The notes under the pieces were generated by a model. That model worked only from the letters and a program-made list of their open reading frames with translations. It was not told where the DNA came from and made no database searches. A program made the translations under genes and the position numbers. 64,000 bases of DNA from Allodiplogaster sudhausi (Eukaryota; Nematoda; Chromadorea; Rhabditida; Diplogasteridae): contig CALZFC010000016.1 of NCBI GenBank assembly GCA_945643635.1, positions 2,411,001-2,475,000 on the forward strand, read 5' to 3'. This document shows positions 46,375 through 57,532 of this stretch, one piece after another. How positions within the stretch are numbered: position 1 is the first letter of the stretch; each line of letters starts with the position of its first letter.

Positions 46375-46908
46375 TTTAATGCCCGCTCAATCGTAAACAA
46401 GCTGTCTCATCTTCACTATCTTCTATGTCTCAGTAAGCCACAAATTGTGTGTGTTTGTGAATCCTGGTTAAATGACAGTATCTCAGACTCTGAACTTGTT
46501 GCTAATCTTCCGTACTCCGTTTTTCGCCGTGACCGCACCACTAAACGAGGTGGTGGTGTTCTTATGCTTGTTTCTCAATCTTTTGACTCCGTCCCAGTTG
46601 AATTTTCTCTTCGATCAAATTGTGATGTCCTCGCTGTCTATATATCTAGCCCTATTGACTCGTCAAAAACGCGAATTGTGCTTGTTTATCGTCCTCCAGC
46701 CACAAACGCTGCCCAAAACGCAGCACTCTTTGATTCTATCCACTCTCTCCTTTCTGTACCTTACGCATCGGTTCTCTTAGGTGATCTTAAAATGCATATA
46801 GATTGGGCTTCGGCCAACACTCCTCCATCCCAATGTAAGCCGCTTCGTGATCTTGTTACTGATCTTGATTACACGCAACATGTAAAGGGCCCACCGCACG
46901 GTGAATAG
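46375..46908 (+). pseudogene. LINE endonuclease domain (broken ORF2, N-terminal)
   Basis: Apurinic-like endonuclease motifs in order: NARSIVNKLSHLHYLL, VCVCESWLND, FRRDRTTKRGGGVLMLV, IVLVYRPP, VLLGDLKMHIDW (the usual 'GDFN' is GDLK). An in-frame stop ends it at 46908, where sequence continues LLDIVAPYES and SSDHSMITFSV. Not functional as read. Confidence 0.8.
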
Positions 46909-47744
46909 CTCCTAGATATCGTTGCCCCATACGAATCCATTTCGAACTGCTGCACTGTCGCTCCTTTCTGCTCATCTGACCACTCGATGATTACCTTCTC
47001 GGTCTCTCTCATGCATAGACCCTACCCTTCTGAACCTTCATACGATTATCTTAAGACTGACTTTCTTTCAATCTCAACTGTGCTTTCCTCTGTATCTTGG
47101 GTTGATATATTTGATGGCTTTACGACCGTAGACGATATTCACTAGCGCTTCCTTTCTGTCTTATCTGCTCTCCTTCACGAATTCACTCCTATGTCTTCAC
47201 GCAGAATATCTTTTGACTCTTACCCAGATCACATTAAGTCCCTTCTTATGCACAAGGCATACCTGTATCCCAAGATTGACTGTGCGCCTTGAATACAAGC
47301 GCGTTTGCGAAAAGATCTCGTCTGAAATTAGTAAGTTTAATCGTAATCGGGAATCCAGCATGCTTCGTTCGAGTAAACGTCTTTTTGCGTATGTTGGTAG
47401 CAGATTAAAACGTGTTCCTGTAATCGGCGCCATTCTTGACTCGTCTGGTAATCGTTGTATTGGTGATGCGGCGAAGGCCGATGAGTTAGCTCGATATTTC
47501 TCTTCCGTGTTCACACATGACGATGGAGGCTCACCGCAGTTCCCTCAGTCCCATTCCCTCTCACACTGTCTGACTGATGTCATTATTATGCCTCAGTCAG
47601 TCTATAAGCATTTAAAACGACTTAAGAGCTCAATCTCTATAACGACCGAGAAAATTCCGCAAATTGTCTACCGCGGATGTGCAGCCTCATTAGCAGAACC
47701 TCTAAGTTACTTGTTTAACATCTCTCTGTCTCTGGGCGTAGGTA

Positions 47745-48686
47745 GTGCCCTCATTATGGAAAGAAGGAGTCGTTATTGCGATAAATAAAATTCCCTCTCC
47801 CTCCTCTGTCTCTGACTTCCGTCCAATCAGCTTGACTCCTGCTCCTATTAAAGTATTTGAACGATGCCTCCGGCCTAAACTTTTATGGTGGAGCGACCTA
47901 AATTGTATTATCCCCACTCAGCAACATGGCTTCCGTGCACGCCGCTCCGTTGAGACTAATCTTATCTCATGCACCAATGAATGGACCCGAGCCTTAGACG
48001 GTGGTTGTTCTGTCGATATTCTGTACTATGACTTTGCCAAAGCCTTCGATGTTGTATGTCACAATAAGTTGCTATTAAAGCTTGCTAATATCGGAATTGG
48101 AGGAAACCTCTTAAAATGGTTCTCATCCTTTTTAGAAAACCGTTCATTCAGAGTTCGAGTTAACGATTCCCTTTCTGAGTCATTCAGGGCTTTTAGCGGT
48201 GTGCCTCAAGACAGTGTGTTATCACCAATGCTCTTCAACTGGTTTATTTCAGATATTCCGTCTCTTTTATCTCCACTGCCGTTGGTTAAATGTTCACTGT
48301 TTGCCGATGACTTAAAGGCTTTTACCATATTTCACCCAAATTCCGCATCAGACTCACACTCCCAACTTTCTAAAGCTTCTATATTGATCTCCGAATATTG
48401 TAAAACGATGCAACTAAATATCGCTTTCAAAAAAAGTAGCGTTCTCCACTTAGGCAAAACAAATCCCAAACTTCCGTACCCTCTAATAACTGGCTCAACC
48501 TTTCCTGTTGCAGGCCAGCCTGTTCGGGACCTCGGCGTACTCATCGACTCTGAGTTGTCTTTCTCCTCCCACATCGAACTGGTATGTAGAAAATCTCTTA
48601 GAATAATATATTGTCTTTTCCGCTGTCTAAGATCAAGCCACCCTGAGATATACAGTACCGCCCAACATTTCAGGTACATAAATTAA
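47745..48686 (+). pseudogene. LINE reverse transcriptase (interrupted)
   Basis: RT motifs: WKEGVVIAINK, DFRPISLTPAPIKVFERCL, QHGFRARRSVETNL, VDILYYDFAKAFDVVCHNKL, GVPQDSVLSPMLFNWFISDI, and the catalytic box SLFADDLKAF (FADD). The frame is cut at 48652 by a palindromic element; the C-terminal part resumes at 49147 (YKAYVIPVLQFCSIV) and, after a second insertion, at 49423 (WSPYKLVLIRKLENVQHTFT) to a stop at 49882. Confidence 0.85.
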
Positions 48687-49146
48687 TTAGATTAATTAAA
48701 TTAATTTAAATAATTTCAATTGGAATTTGAGCGATACTAGGCACTTTTAAGCAGTTTCTTGTGTTTGTTAGGGTGGTTTTTGACATACTGAATAAGTATA
48801 TACAGTCAGATTTTAAAAAGAATCCGAAATGACTGTTTAAAAACGAATTCGGCCGCTTTTAGAAGGGCTCATGGCCGTGTTTTAGGTGCCTTCGATAACA
48901 CAAGACGACAGCACCTAAAAGACGGTCATGACCCTCCTAAAACCGGCCGAATTCGTTTTTAAACGGTCATTTGAGATTCTTTTTAAAATCTGCCTGTATG
49001 TACTTGTTCAGCACGTCAAAAACCACCCTAACAAACACAAGAAACTGCGTAAAAGTGCCTAATATCGCTCAAATTCCAATTGAAATTATTTAAATTAATC
49101 TAATTAATCTAATTAATTTATGTACCTGAAATGTTGGGCGGGACTG
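48653..49146. mobile_element. Tc1/mariner-type palindromic MITE in LINE, 494 bp
   Basis: Ends CAGTACCGCCCAACATTTCA and its near-perfect inverse ending GGGCGGGACTG, flanked on both sides by TA, the mariner/Tc1 target. The whole element folds back on itself, with a centre near 48900. No coding capacity. Inserted in the RT frame of the LINE. Confidence 0.9.
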
Positions 49147-49205
49147 TATTTTCGTTGTTACAAGGCTTACGTTATCCCCGTCCTCCAATTTTGCTCCATT
49201 GTATG

Positions 49206-49422
49206 CACAGCGTTTTGTCCCCAGTAGTTTGAGGAGCATCTGATGTTTTACTAATCTACGGTCATATTACACCAATTTACGGCCGATGTTCGAGGATTAT
49301 GTTCGCACCAAAATAAAAATGAACTGATTATTTGAGGCGTTGCGGTCGCGATGCGCAGTTTTTTTTAATTCCATTTAACTGCCAAGGAAAAATGACCCGA
49401 TGCTACTAGGCAAAACGCTGTG
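49206..49422. mobile_element. Second palindrome-ended MITE in LINE, 217 bp
   Basis: Terminal inverted repeats CACAGCGTTTTG / CAAAACGCTGTG; direct repeat TGTATG on both sides (49200-49205 and 49423-49428). The LINE frame reads sensibly when this segment is ignored. A 6-bp target duplication is unusual; superfamily not assigned. Confidence 0.8.
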
Positions 49423-50101
49423 TGTATGGTCACCTTATAAATTAGTGCTCATCCGGAAACTTGAAAATGTGCAACATACATTCACGCGGCTGCTATTTAT
49501 TCGTTGCAACTCCACAATTATATCCTTTGCAAATATCCCGCCCTATGCCACACGCATATCTCTTTTTAAACTTCCCTCATTAGATTCCTTGCAAGCCTTC
49601 TCTGACATTGTCTTTTTCTATAAAATACTGCACCAGCTTGTCGACTTGCCCATCAGTGAATTTGTAGTTTTTAAACCATGCAACGGTAGAGTATCTGCTT
49701 TCAACTTTCACTTCCCGCGATGGAAACTCATGTTACGTCGACACTGCTTCTCTATGCGTACTCCGTTAATGTACATGAAACTGCCGTTAGAACTCATTAG
49801 CCGTGATATTCTAAGTTTTAAGAGAGCCCTTGCAAATTCTGATCTACATAAGCTAACTAATCTTGATCTGAGTAAATTATAAATTCAGTTTTCCTACAAT
49901 TTACTGTAAATCTCTTACTCTCCTCCCTTTTCCCTCTTCAAAATATTTTAAGATCATGCAACGACACATGATTTTTTTCTTTTCAACTGTTTCTCTCCTT
50001 TCACCTGTCTAAGCTTATTTGTCATATTCACTCCACATGTTGTCACATCATTATTAGTTGATGTATGAATAAATAAATAAAATTAAATAAATAAATATAG
50101 A

Positions 50102-50142
50102 AGGAAATAGAGAGAGAGAGAGAGAGAAAGAGAGATAGGAGG
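50102..50142. repeat. GA microsatellite
   Basis: Short GA run after the LINE tail. Confidence 0.85.
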
Positions 50143-50830
50143 TGATGTTCATGTTCCTTCCTCATGTCTTTGTACGTGATTTCCAATTTTACATACACTA
50201 TAATAGAAAATGGAAAAATATTATTTTTGAAGTAAATTATGAGAGAGGCTTTCTTTATCAAGAGTTCAATAAGTTTCTTTTCTTCTACAGAATTGAGAAT
50301 AATTGTTCTTCGCTGTGAATTTGTGTTCCACACTCAATGTGAAAAGAATGGGAAAGATACTCTGAATGAACCCCACATTCTCACTTTTGATGTGAAAGAT
50401 CGTCTCTTATTGATAATGTCTGGGACCTTGCTGGTTAGATAACATTTGTCTGCATCTGAATCTACAAAGGCAAGAGGATTTAACTTTCAGATACTTCTTT
50501 TTTGTTTATACCTCCTTTAACATTTCAATTGAAAATTAGCGCTTGGTTCAACAATACTCACATGCTTCGCAATAAGAATAACATTACACACGAAGTAGGG
50601 TAAAAAAATGCAGACCCACTTCTTGGCTTCAGTTCTATCTGTTCTTAATTACACATGCTTCGTTCGCATACAATTCGTCAATAATTGCATTCCCTAGCAT
50701 TGCAAAGACGCTTATGTATATTCAATACAGAAAATTTAATGCAAAGTTAACTGTGAAAAGATGAATATTAAACGTATTCAAGAATTTGTTGATGGGTAAA
50801 AAGCCCTAGAAATTTAATATTTTTAAGAAA

Positions 50831-52215
50831 ATGGGCTTCACGCTGATGTTCTTCGTGTTCTTTGCGTACGCGCCGTGGCTCGCTGCAGTTTACATCGCAG
50901 AAATGGCCATTGTTATTCAACGACGAAACATTGACTGCGGCTCTGCATTCTATTACCTCTTTCTGCTGGGCGGAATATTAGTAAGATTTTTTTTATTTGC
51001 ACTTCTAGAGTGATCAATAGCTCTCGATTCGTTTCATTTGTGATTTCCAGGATATAGTTCTATTAACGTCATCGTTCATTGCGTACCATTTGAATACGTC
51101 TCCATTTATCGTACTCTTCCTCCCAAGTGAAGGAGCACAAATTGTCTTCGGAATTGCTGCAAAGAACGTTGAGATTTCAAGGATGACAGGTAATTCGAAG
51201 AATAACATTAGTCACTTTCAGGCTAACTTTCTTTTGCAACATGGGACAAAAGTACATCAACGTCTTCATCGCTTTCAACCGCTTGACAGCCTTCTTTTTC
51301 CAGTTTTCTCGTCGAGAGGTACATAAAAGCCATGTATTTCCTACTAATGTGATTTCACAATAACTAGCATGGTTCAGTTCTGGCGCCGCTTCTTCCCATT
51401 CTGTGTGCTTCTTGTCTTGGCTGCTGCCCTGGCAACGACATGGGAGAACTGGATCTCACGGACTGTGTACGTTCCCTTCACCACAATGGAGAAGGATGTT
51501 CTCTACAGAGGTATCACTGACTTTTCCCAGAAGCCCAGGGTAGTTTTATTATTTAGTGTTCTTAAATTGCGTTCATAAGATTAATATTGATATCATAAAA
51601 CAGGATATGAAAGAGTGTTGTCGATTTAGTACAACGCATACGAAGTTATGATGATTGTACACATCTCAACTACGGCTCTCTCTCTTCTCTTCTATACAGC
51701 GACCGCTTACCGTATCCGGAAGTGGCTCTCCTCGGGTGGCCGGCCGAGTCGGAATGAGCTGAGACTCGTCTATTATGGACTCGCTCAATGTGCCATCGAC
51801 ACTCCGGCTTGCATTTATCATGTATTTGCATATATTTTCATTTATATATGTTTGTAATTTAAAAGATAGAAGTCATGTTGCTCGTTAACTGCTCGCATTC
51901 AGTTTCTCCTCTGGAACTGTCCTCGCTTAACAGCTGCTAATATCTACTCATTTATGGAAGTAAGGATATTTTGAGGCATACGAAAAGGGTTTTTTTTAAT
52001 AAACAAAGAGAGATTTAAGGTAAGAAGATGAAAGAAGTGACCTTGTTAAGTATTGAATTTCTTAGTTGGCCGCTTACCTCCTCGATAACCGCGCGCTCTC
52101 TCCGGCCGTGCTAATGTTCATCTTCAACAGTCGCATTCGACGAAACATCGTCGATTTCCTCACGCCTCGCAATCAGGCCAAGATGGTCTGCTTGACCAGT
52201 GCAGTTAGCATGTGA
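50831..52215 (+). pseudogene. Serpentine chemoreceptor (Srg-superfamily-like), copy B
   Basis: Exons 50831-50980, 51051-51318, 51377-51539, 51630-51821, 51903-51960, 52066-52215 (stop TGA). Protein pieces: FFVFFAYAPWLAAVYIAEMA, LNTSPFIVLFLPSEGAQIVF, MGQKYINVFIAFNRLTAFFF, RTVYVPFTTMEKDVLYRGIT, MMIVHISTTALSLLFYTATA, LRLVYYGLAQCAIDTPACIY, AAYLLDNRALSPAVLMFIFN. Start codon follows TTTTTAAG directly. Compared with copy C, 2 nt are missing between TM2 and TM3 (near 51190-51210), so the second exon changes frame; no intron of credible length fixes this. Otherwise the gene is whole. Either a pseudogene with one lesion, or I misjudge a splice. A conserved open block lies upstream at 50296-50440. Confidence 0.6.
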
Positions 52216-52633
52216 GTATCCAAAGTTAACTCCTCCTATAGTTTTCTATTTTAAAAGCTTAGACCGTATACTCATCGTATATATTCCATCAATCAACGTA
52301 CATACGTTTTGTGTGCATATGTATCCTGTGAAAGTCTTGCGCCTTTTGAAACTGTAACGTAACTATCCTTTTCATTTGTTGAAGCATTACTGGAGGCGAC
52401 AATTCTCTTATTGTTGATAAACTGTTTACTTTCATCCTTGTCGTCAATGTCTTTCAGCATTTGCCTAACAAAACTATACTTTATTTCGAAAACAGCAAGG
52501 GCAAGCAAGTGATATAAGGGAAGTTGGCAATCAAGGGGCCGTTATCAAAGAGAAAGGGGCCTAATGTGGACCCCAAAAGGGCCTCTAATGGACCCCCAAA
52601 GACCGGGTCATGAGGAGATGTCAAGGTGGCCCC

Positions 52634-53082
52634 TCAGCGGATGGACATGCCGGAGGCGTTACTTTCAGCTTGGGACGAATCGGGCGGAAGGGTAAAGTAG
52701 TCGAAGAGAAGGCCCAAGAGGCTGCGCTTTCTGTCACCGCCACGCATATTCTTGGAGAGGCGCGAGACACACTGGAAGAGGAAGAGAGAGAGAGAAAGAG
52801 AGTGGGAGGGGCAGAGAAACAAAGGAAGGGGATAGTGACAGAGTGGGTTGGTCAGAGAAAGAAAGGGAGAGAGAGTGGAGTACAGAGAAACAAAGAGAGA
52901 GAGCGTGGAAGGGGCAGAGAAAGTGAGACTGACTTCTGCTGCAGTCGGCCGACGACGCGGGTCTGCGTCCCAGCACTGCACGCAGAGCGAGAAGAGATAG
53001 GTGGGCACGCGGGTGGAGAGACACTTCAGACGGCCGCCGGCGAGGACGTAGGCACGGACCTGGAGAGGGAGAGAGAGAGAGG

Positions 53083-53131
<49 letters not shown>

Positions 53132-54022
53132 AGAGAGAGAGGGAGGGAGAGAGAGAGAAAAAAAAGTAGTGAGATACAGAGGGGGGGAGAGGAAATGAAG
53201 TCGTAGCACGAAAACCTCCTTGATGTCGTAGAGATCATCGTAGGGAGTCGCGGCGTTGTGGAAGACCTAAAAGATAGAGAAATTCGGAAATTCTCTCTCT
53301 CACTCTGTCTCTCTTTTCCTCTTCTCTTTCTCTCCTTCTCTCTTCTTTCTCTCTCTCTCTCTCTCGCACTCTCTCTTTCTCTCTCTCAATCTCCTCCCGA
53401 CCTGCCAAATAAGTACTCCGAAGCTCCAAATGTCGCTAGCATGCGAGAACTGTGCCTTGCGCAGCACCTCGGCCGCGACGTAGCGCTGCGCAACCTTAAG
53501 AATCTTTCAACCTAATTACTCTCTTTCTGTCTCCCTGTCTCGTTCTCTCTCTCTCTCTCTTTCTCTCTCTCTTCATCTGCCTCTCTCTGTCTCTGTCTCT
53601 CTCTTTGTCTCTTTCTCTTCCCTTTCTCTCTCACTGTCTCTCTCTCTATTTATTTCTCTCTCTCTCTCTGCCTCTTTCTCTCTGTCCTCTCTCTCAATCT
53701 ATTTCTCTCTCTTTCTCTCTCTCTTCATCTGCCTCTCTCTGTCTGTCTCTGTCATTCTCTCTCTCTCCCTCTCTTCCCTTTCTCTCTCTCTCTCACTCTC
53801 TCTCTCTCCCTCTCACCAACCGCAATGTCACGGCCGCGAATCTTGTAGCCAAAGATCGCCTTGCCGAACTCGGCTGAAGCAAGAACAATAGATTATTCTT
53901 CATTATATAGTAGGAATAAGTTTACTTTCTCTCGCAAGCTCTCATTCTCTCTCACTGTCTCTCTGCAAAAATTTCTATCACCCCCTTTCTCTCCCTCTAT
54001 CTCTCGCTCCCCCTTCTCTTTT

Positions 54023-54064
<42 letters not shown>

Positions 54065-56255
54065 CCTGTCTCTTTCCTTCTCACTCTCTCTCCTCTCTCT
54101 CTCTCCCTCCCTCCAACCTAGCTTGACGACATTCTTGCTGGTCACGAGGCAGTTACGCGCAAGCACATCGCGGTGGATTAGCTGGCAAAAGAAATTGTTA
54201 AAATCAAACATTATTGATAAGAAAGTCATAACTTAAAATTTTTTAAGGCATTGTTATTTGACATTAATCTTTAACGTAAGGAGTTTATCAAGGTCCTGAA
54301 ACATTATGGACGAAATGATGGCATAGTCCTAATGAGATTGAAAGAGATTGAACCAGCGACGTCTGCTCCTTATCCCTAGTCACAATGCACTGCGCCATCC
54401 TACCCTTACCATGCGCTGTTTGAGGTAGTTGAGCGCGCGCGCGACGTCGAGGCAGTAGCTCTCGCGCTGTCCGATCGTCGGGCCAGGCGAGCGCGAGACC
54501 ACGAGTTCCAGCGAGCCTTGCTCAACAAACTCAACTGCGAGCAGAACCTGAAAAGGGCAGGGTAATTTAAATAGCGAGGGAAGGATTCGGTTATAGATTC
54601 ATATCTTACGCTAGTAATATTACACTTGATGCTCGGTTAATAACATCCCCGTGCCCAATACAACGTAATTGTTACATTAGTAACACATAAGTGCATAGGA
54701 AACTAGCACTTAAAAGAGAGGGTCAGAGAACGAGGATGTGGCATACATTAGCCATAAAATCTGCAAATTAGCTAAATTCAGAATACGGTAAATGAAGAAT
54801 ACTGTAGTAGATGTTTTTAGTCTTCTAGATACGGTAGAGGATTTTTTTGTTGAAGAAAACAGAATCGCACACTGACCGATTCGTCAGAAATGGCGATTCC
54901 CACAAAGGCGATGATGTTCGGGTGGAGCAGCGACTTCAAGATACGTGCTTCCTGAGAAAATACATTCATTCTTTTAGACCAACCACAGGAACCGCCTCCT
55001 TCACATTGTAACCCGCAGAAACCCGTCCGCTCCACCTACAGTAACCCAACCTCTCCATCTACAGTAACCCATACCATCCCCTTCAGGAACCCTTCCCTTC
55101 ACATGCAATAACATAATCCATCTCCTACAGTAGCCATCACTTCCACTTACGGTAGCTCATTCCCTCCACCTACAGTAGACCTACCCCTCCCCGCCTACAG
55201 TAATCATATCTGCCTACTGTAACCCATCCCCTGCCCACCCACCGTAAGCCGGTCCTCCCTGTGCTGGAGGGTGGCCGTGTACTCGGGGTCGAAGTGGCGG
55301 ACGGCGCACGCGCGACGCCAGCCGAAGAAGCCGTGCGTGGAAGCCGCGAACATTCGGCCGTACTCGCCGGCGCCCAGCTTCTTCTCACTGGAAGAAGAAG
55401 CGAGAGAAGAGAAAAATATTGATTATTTTTTCTCGTCCGAATAAAAATGATTTATTGTATGATCTACAAGGGCGAGAATGATCTACGGATACAGAATGAT
55501 CTGCATGGCGAGACTGATCTACAGAAGCAGAATGATCTACATGGTGAACTCGTCGCCATTCATCAGCCACGCCTCCCTCGCGATCGGTCGGTCGAGCACG
55601 ACGCCCGTCGCGTCCAGCGGCGCGCCCGTGCGCTCGTGGTAGTCGATGAGGCCTGAACGGTGGTCTATTAATCTAGAATGGGGTCAAGTATACCCCACGT
55701 GCGGGGGGGGGGGGCTCGTACAAAGAGACTGAGGGGGTCTATTATGCGAGAGAGGGTGAGATTCGGGGGCAAGCAAGCCAAGCGAAGCTCACCGCTCGCC
55801 GTGTCGAAGCAGAACTTGTACACGTAGTAGACGAACTCGCGTGGATGGAAGAGGATCGGGAACTCGCGATAGTCGCCCCGGTCGTTCGCGCAGATGATGT
55901 AGCGCTCCTAGCGGGGGAAAAAGAAGGAAATTAATGCAGATTTGAATTGCGCGCCCTGGAACTCTTCTTTTTTCTTTATAAGTAAATTCTTTATCGTTTT
56001 TGAAAGATTATCATCATCTCAAGCAAGTAATAAGGCAAAGTTCAGTTCGGACCGGCCAAGAACACCCTCAAGAAGCCGATGTTCTCTGCTTCTATCAATG
56101 AAACGAAAAATTTTCATGTTTTACATATTTCCAATTCTTCTGATGTTTCCCTTCAAAAGTATCTCGCTCTTTCTCTCCCCTCTCATTTTCACCCTTCTTC
56201 CATCTCTCTCCTCTCCCTTCCACTTTCTCTTTCTCCCATTCTCTCACACTCTCTC

Positions 56256-56288
<33 letters not shown>

Positions 56289-56945
56289 GTCCCTTTTTCT
56301 CTCTCTCTCTCCTCTCCTCACCTTCTTCTTCCTCTCATTCTGCTCTTCTGCCCTCGCCTGCCGAACAAGAAAGTCACCGTTCTTCTTGAGAAGAGGTCGC
56401 AGATGCTCTCTTCTGATGAGCGAATGGAAGTATTCTTCTTTCTCAATGTCCACGTAGCCGCCGGCCTGGAAATTAAATAATTAACTAATGGATCAAAATT
56501 AATTAATAGATTGATGACAGATATTTAAAATAGGTACTATCTACCCCATAAATATTTTTCTTCATAAATATAATGCAAAAATTCGATCCAGTAGAAATGG
56601 AATATAGACCATTGTTTCATAGTTCCTCAGTTTCCGCCAAATATTCTACCTCAGCCTTGGCGATCTTCCGCAGCTTTTCCCTCTCGACTTTCTCTTCTTC
56701 CTTGTCTTCGCGAACGCTTCGCTCCTCTTCATGAACGCCGGTGGAGATCTGTAAAAAAAAAGATTTTTTTTTTCGTGAAATACTAAGCTTTCAAGTATTA
56801 AATTTTATTTGAGTTATTTTTATCATAACGCTGAAGAAATTAATTTTAATTAAGACAAAAATGTAAGAATTAAAAAATAAACCTCATCGTCATTGTCCGA
56901 GTCAAGTCCGGGCGCCGTCTTCGAGTCTTCCCGCTTCTTGTTCAT
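52634..56945 (-). CDS. SH2-domain tyrosine kinase (Fer/nematode type), predicted pseudokinase, 471 aa
   Basis: Fourteen minus-strand exons from 56945 to 52634 (56883, 56748-56650, 56465-56322, 55907-55793, 55652-55541, 55387-55243, 54951-54877, 54547-54410, 54181-54118, 53873-53821, 53494-53402, 53266-53216, 53059-52934, 52771-52634); lengths sum to 1416 and every phase agrees. Order: acidic N-terminus; SH2 domain (EYFHSLIRREHLRPLLKKNG, DFLVR); kinase domain with glycine loop KLGAGEYGRMF, the beta3 strand ACAVRHF (Arg where the ATP-binding Lys belongs), helix C EARILKSLLHPNIIAFVGIA, catalytic loop HRDVLARNCL (intact Asp and Asn), AEFGKAIFG in place of DFG, AAEVL for APE, SDIWSFGVLIWQ, and CWDADPRRRPTAAEV. 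The changed Lys and DFG-Asp predict weak or no catalysis while phosphotyrosine binding (FLVR Arg present) should hold. Confidence 0.9.
52780..54120. repeat. GA/CT microsatellites in kinase introns
   Basis: Purine-rich 52785-52925 and 53063-53160; CT-rich 53290-53395, 53520-53820 and 53935-54115. Each lies in a separate intron of the kinase gene. Confidence 0.9.
54335..54415 (-). other. tRNA-like sequence in a kinase intron
   Basis: Minus strand carries an A-box-like TGGCGCAGTGCATTG and, about 40 nt on, a B-box-like GGTTCAATCTC. The arms do not pair well enough for a functional tRNA. Its 5' edge overlaps the exon border at 54410. Possibly a tRNA-derived SINE head or chance. Confidence 0.25.
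55020..55245. repeat. Degenerate minisatellite, about 27-bp unit
   Basis: About eight imperfect units built on CCTACAGTAACCCATCCCCT within the intron between kinase exons 55387-55243 and 54951-54877. Confidence 0.75.
55450..55546. repeat. 18-bp tandem repeat, five units
   Basis: Units starting GATCTAC recur every 18 nt, alternating two variants (…GGCGAGAAT and …ACAGAAT). The array begins at the exon border 55541 and extends into the intron, so the last exon bases look like the repeat seed. Confidence 0.8.
56160..56325. repeat. CT microsatellite in kinase intron
   Basis: CT-rich run ending next to the donor of exon 56465-56322. Confidence 0.85.
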
Positions 56946-57342
56946 CTCTCGTCAGGCTCCGCCCACCCGTCTACCAAGCTGAGCGACTTGAGAAGTGGCG
57001 ACCACTCGCGAGCGGAGGAGAGATGAGAAATGACTCGTATCCTTTGTCCGCATGCCCATCGATCGAAAGGGCATTCCTAAAAATTGTAATGCGATGCAAA
57101 AATCTTCTTTCATTGCGCTTCTCACGTTCACCATTTTGCCATATGCGAAAAAGAGCACAAAAAATTCAAAGTGCAATTTGTACGTTTAGGAAAGATAAAA
57201 TTTCACAACCAATATTCAAAGAAATTACTGTATAGAGAAGAAGGTAGGTTTTTTTCAATCTCTAGAGTTGGAGGGAAATCTTACAAGAACTCAAGTGTAG
57301 ACTTTTTTCGATTGTAACTGTTACAGAAATTCGATCCTTTTC

Positions 57343-57411
57343 AGAGTTTGCCGGTAAACCCGAAGAAACCACTGGAGAAGAGCGAGCAGAAGGGAGACGA
57401 ATTCACTGCAT
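57343..57411 (+). CDS. Isolated terminal exon, unknown gene
   Basis: After a CCTTTTCAG acceptor the frame reads LPVNPKKPLEKSEQKGDEFT then ASAK and a stop (57409-57411). Lysine/glutamate-rich. No upstream exon established between here and the divergent kinase start at 56945. Confidence 0.3.
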
Positions 57412-57532
57412 CCGCCAAGTGAGACATCAGTTGGAACACGTTGTACTAAACGAACAACACTTCCTTTCATGCGATCAAAAGTAATTTTATAAACACAATT
57501 TAAAAGCAGTGAATAAAAATAAAATTACCCAG

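Larger units (their letters stand above)
46037..50098 (+). mobile_element. 5'-truncated non-LTR retrotransposon (LINE, CR1/Jockey-like)
   Basis: Plus-strand element: end of ORF1 (46080-46348), endonuclease (46375-46908 and beyond), reverse transcriptase (47745-48650, then after two insertions 49147-49205 and 49423-49882), and an AATAAA-rich tail at 50063-50098. It is defective: in-frame stops at 46906 and 47144, frameshifts between 47200 and 47745, plus two nested palindromic elements at 48653-49146 and 49206-49422. The 5' end is lost; sequence starts inside ORF1 next to a GA tract. Confidence 0.85.

Noticed and set aside
55447..55656. Plus-strand frame with repeated NDLHGE-like units
   Set aside because: It is the 18-bp intronic tandem repeat of the kinase gene read on the wrong strand; codon order is fixed by the repeat length, not by selection.
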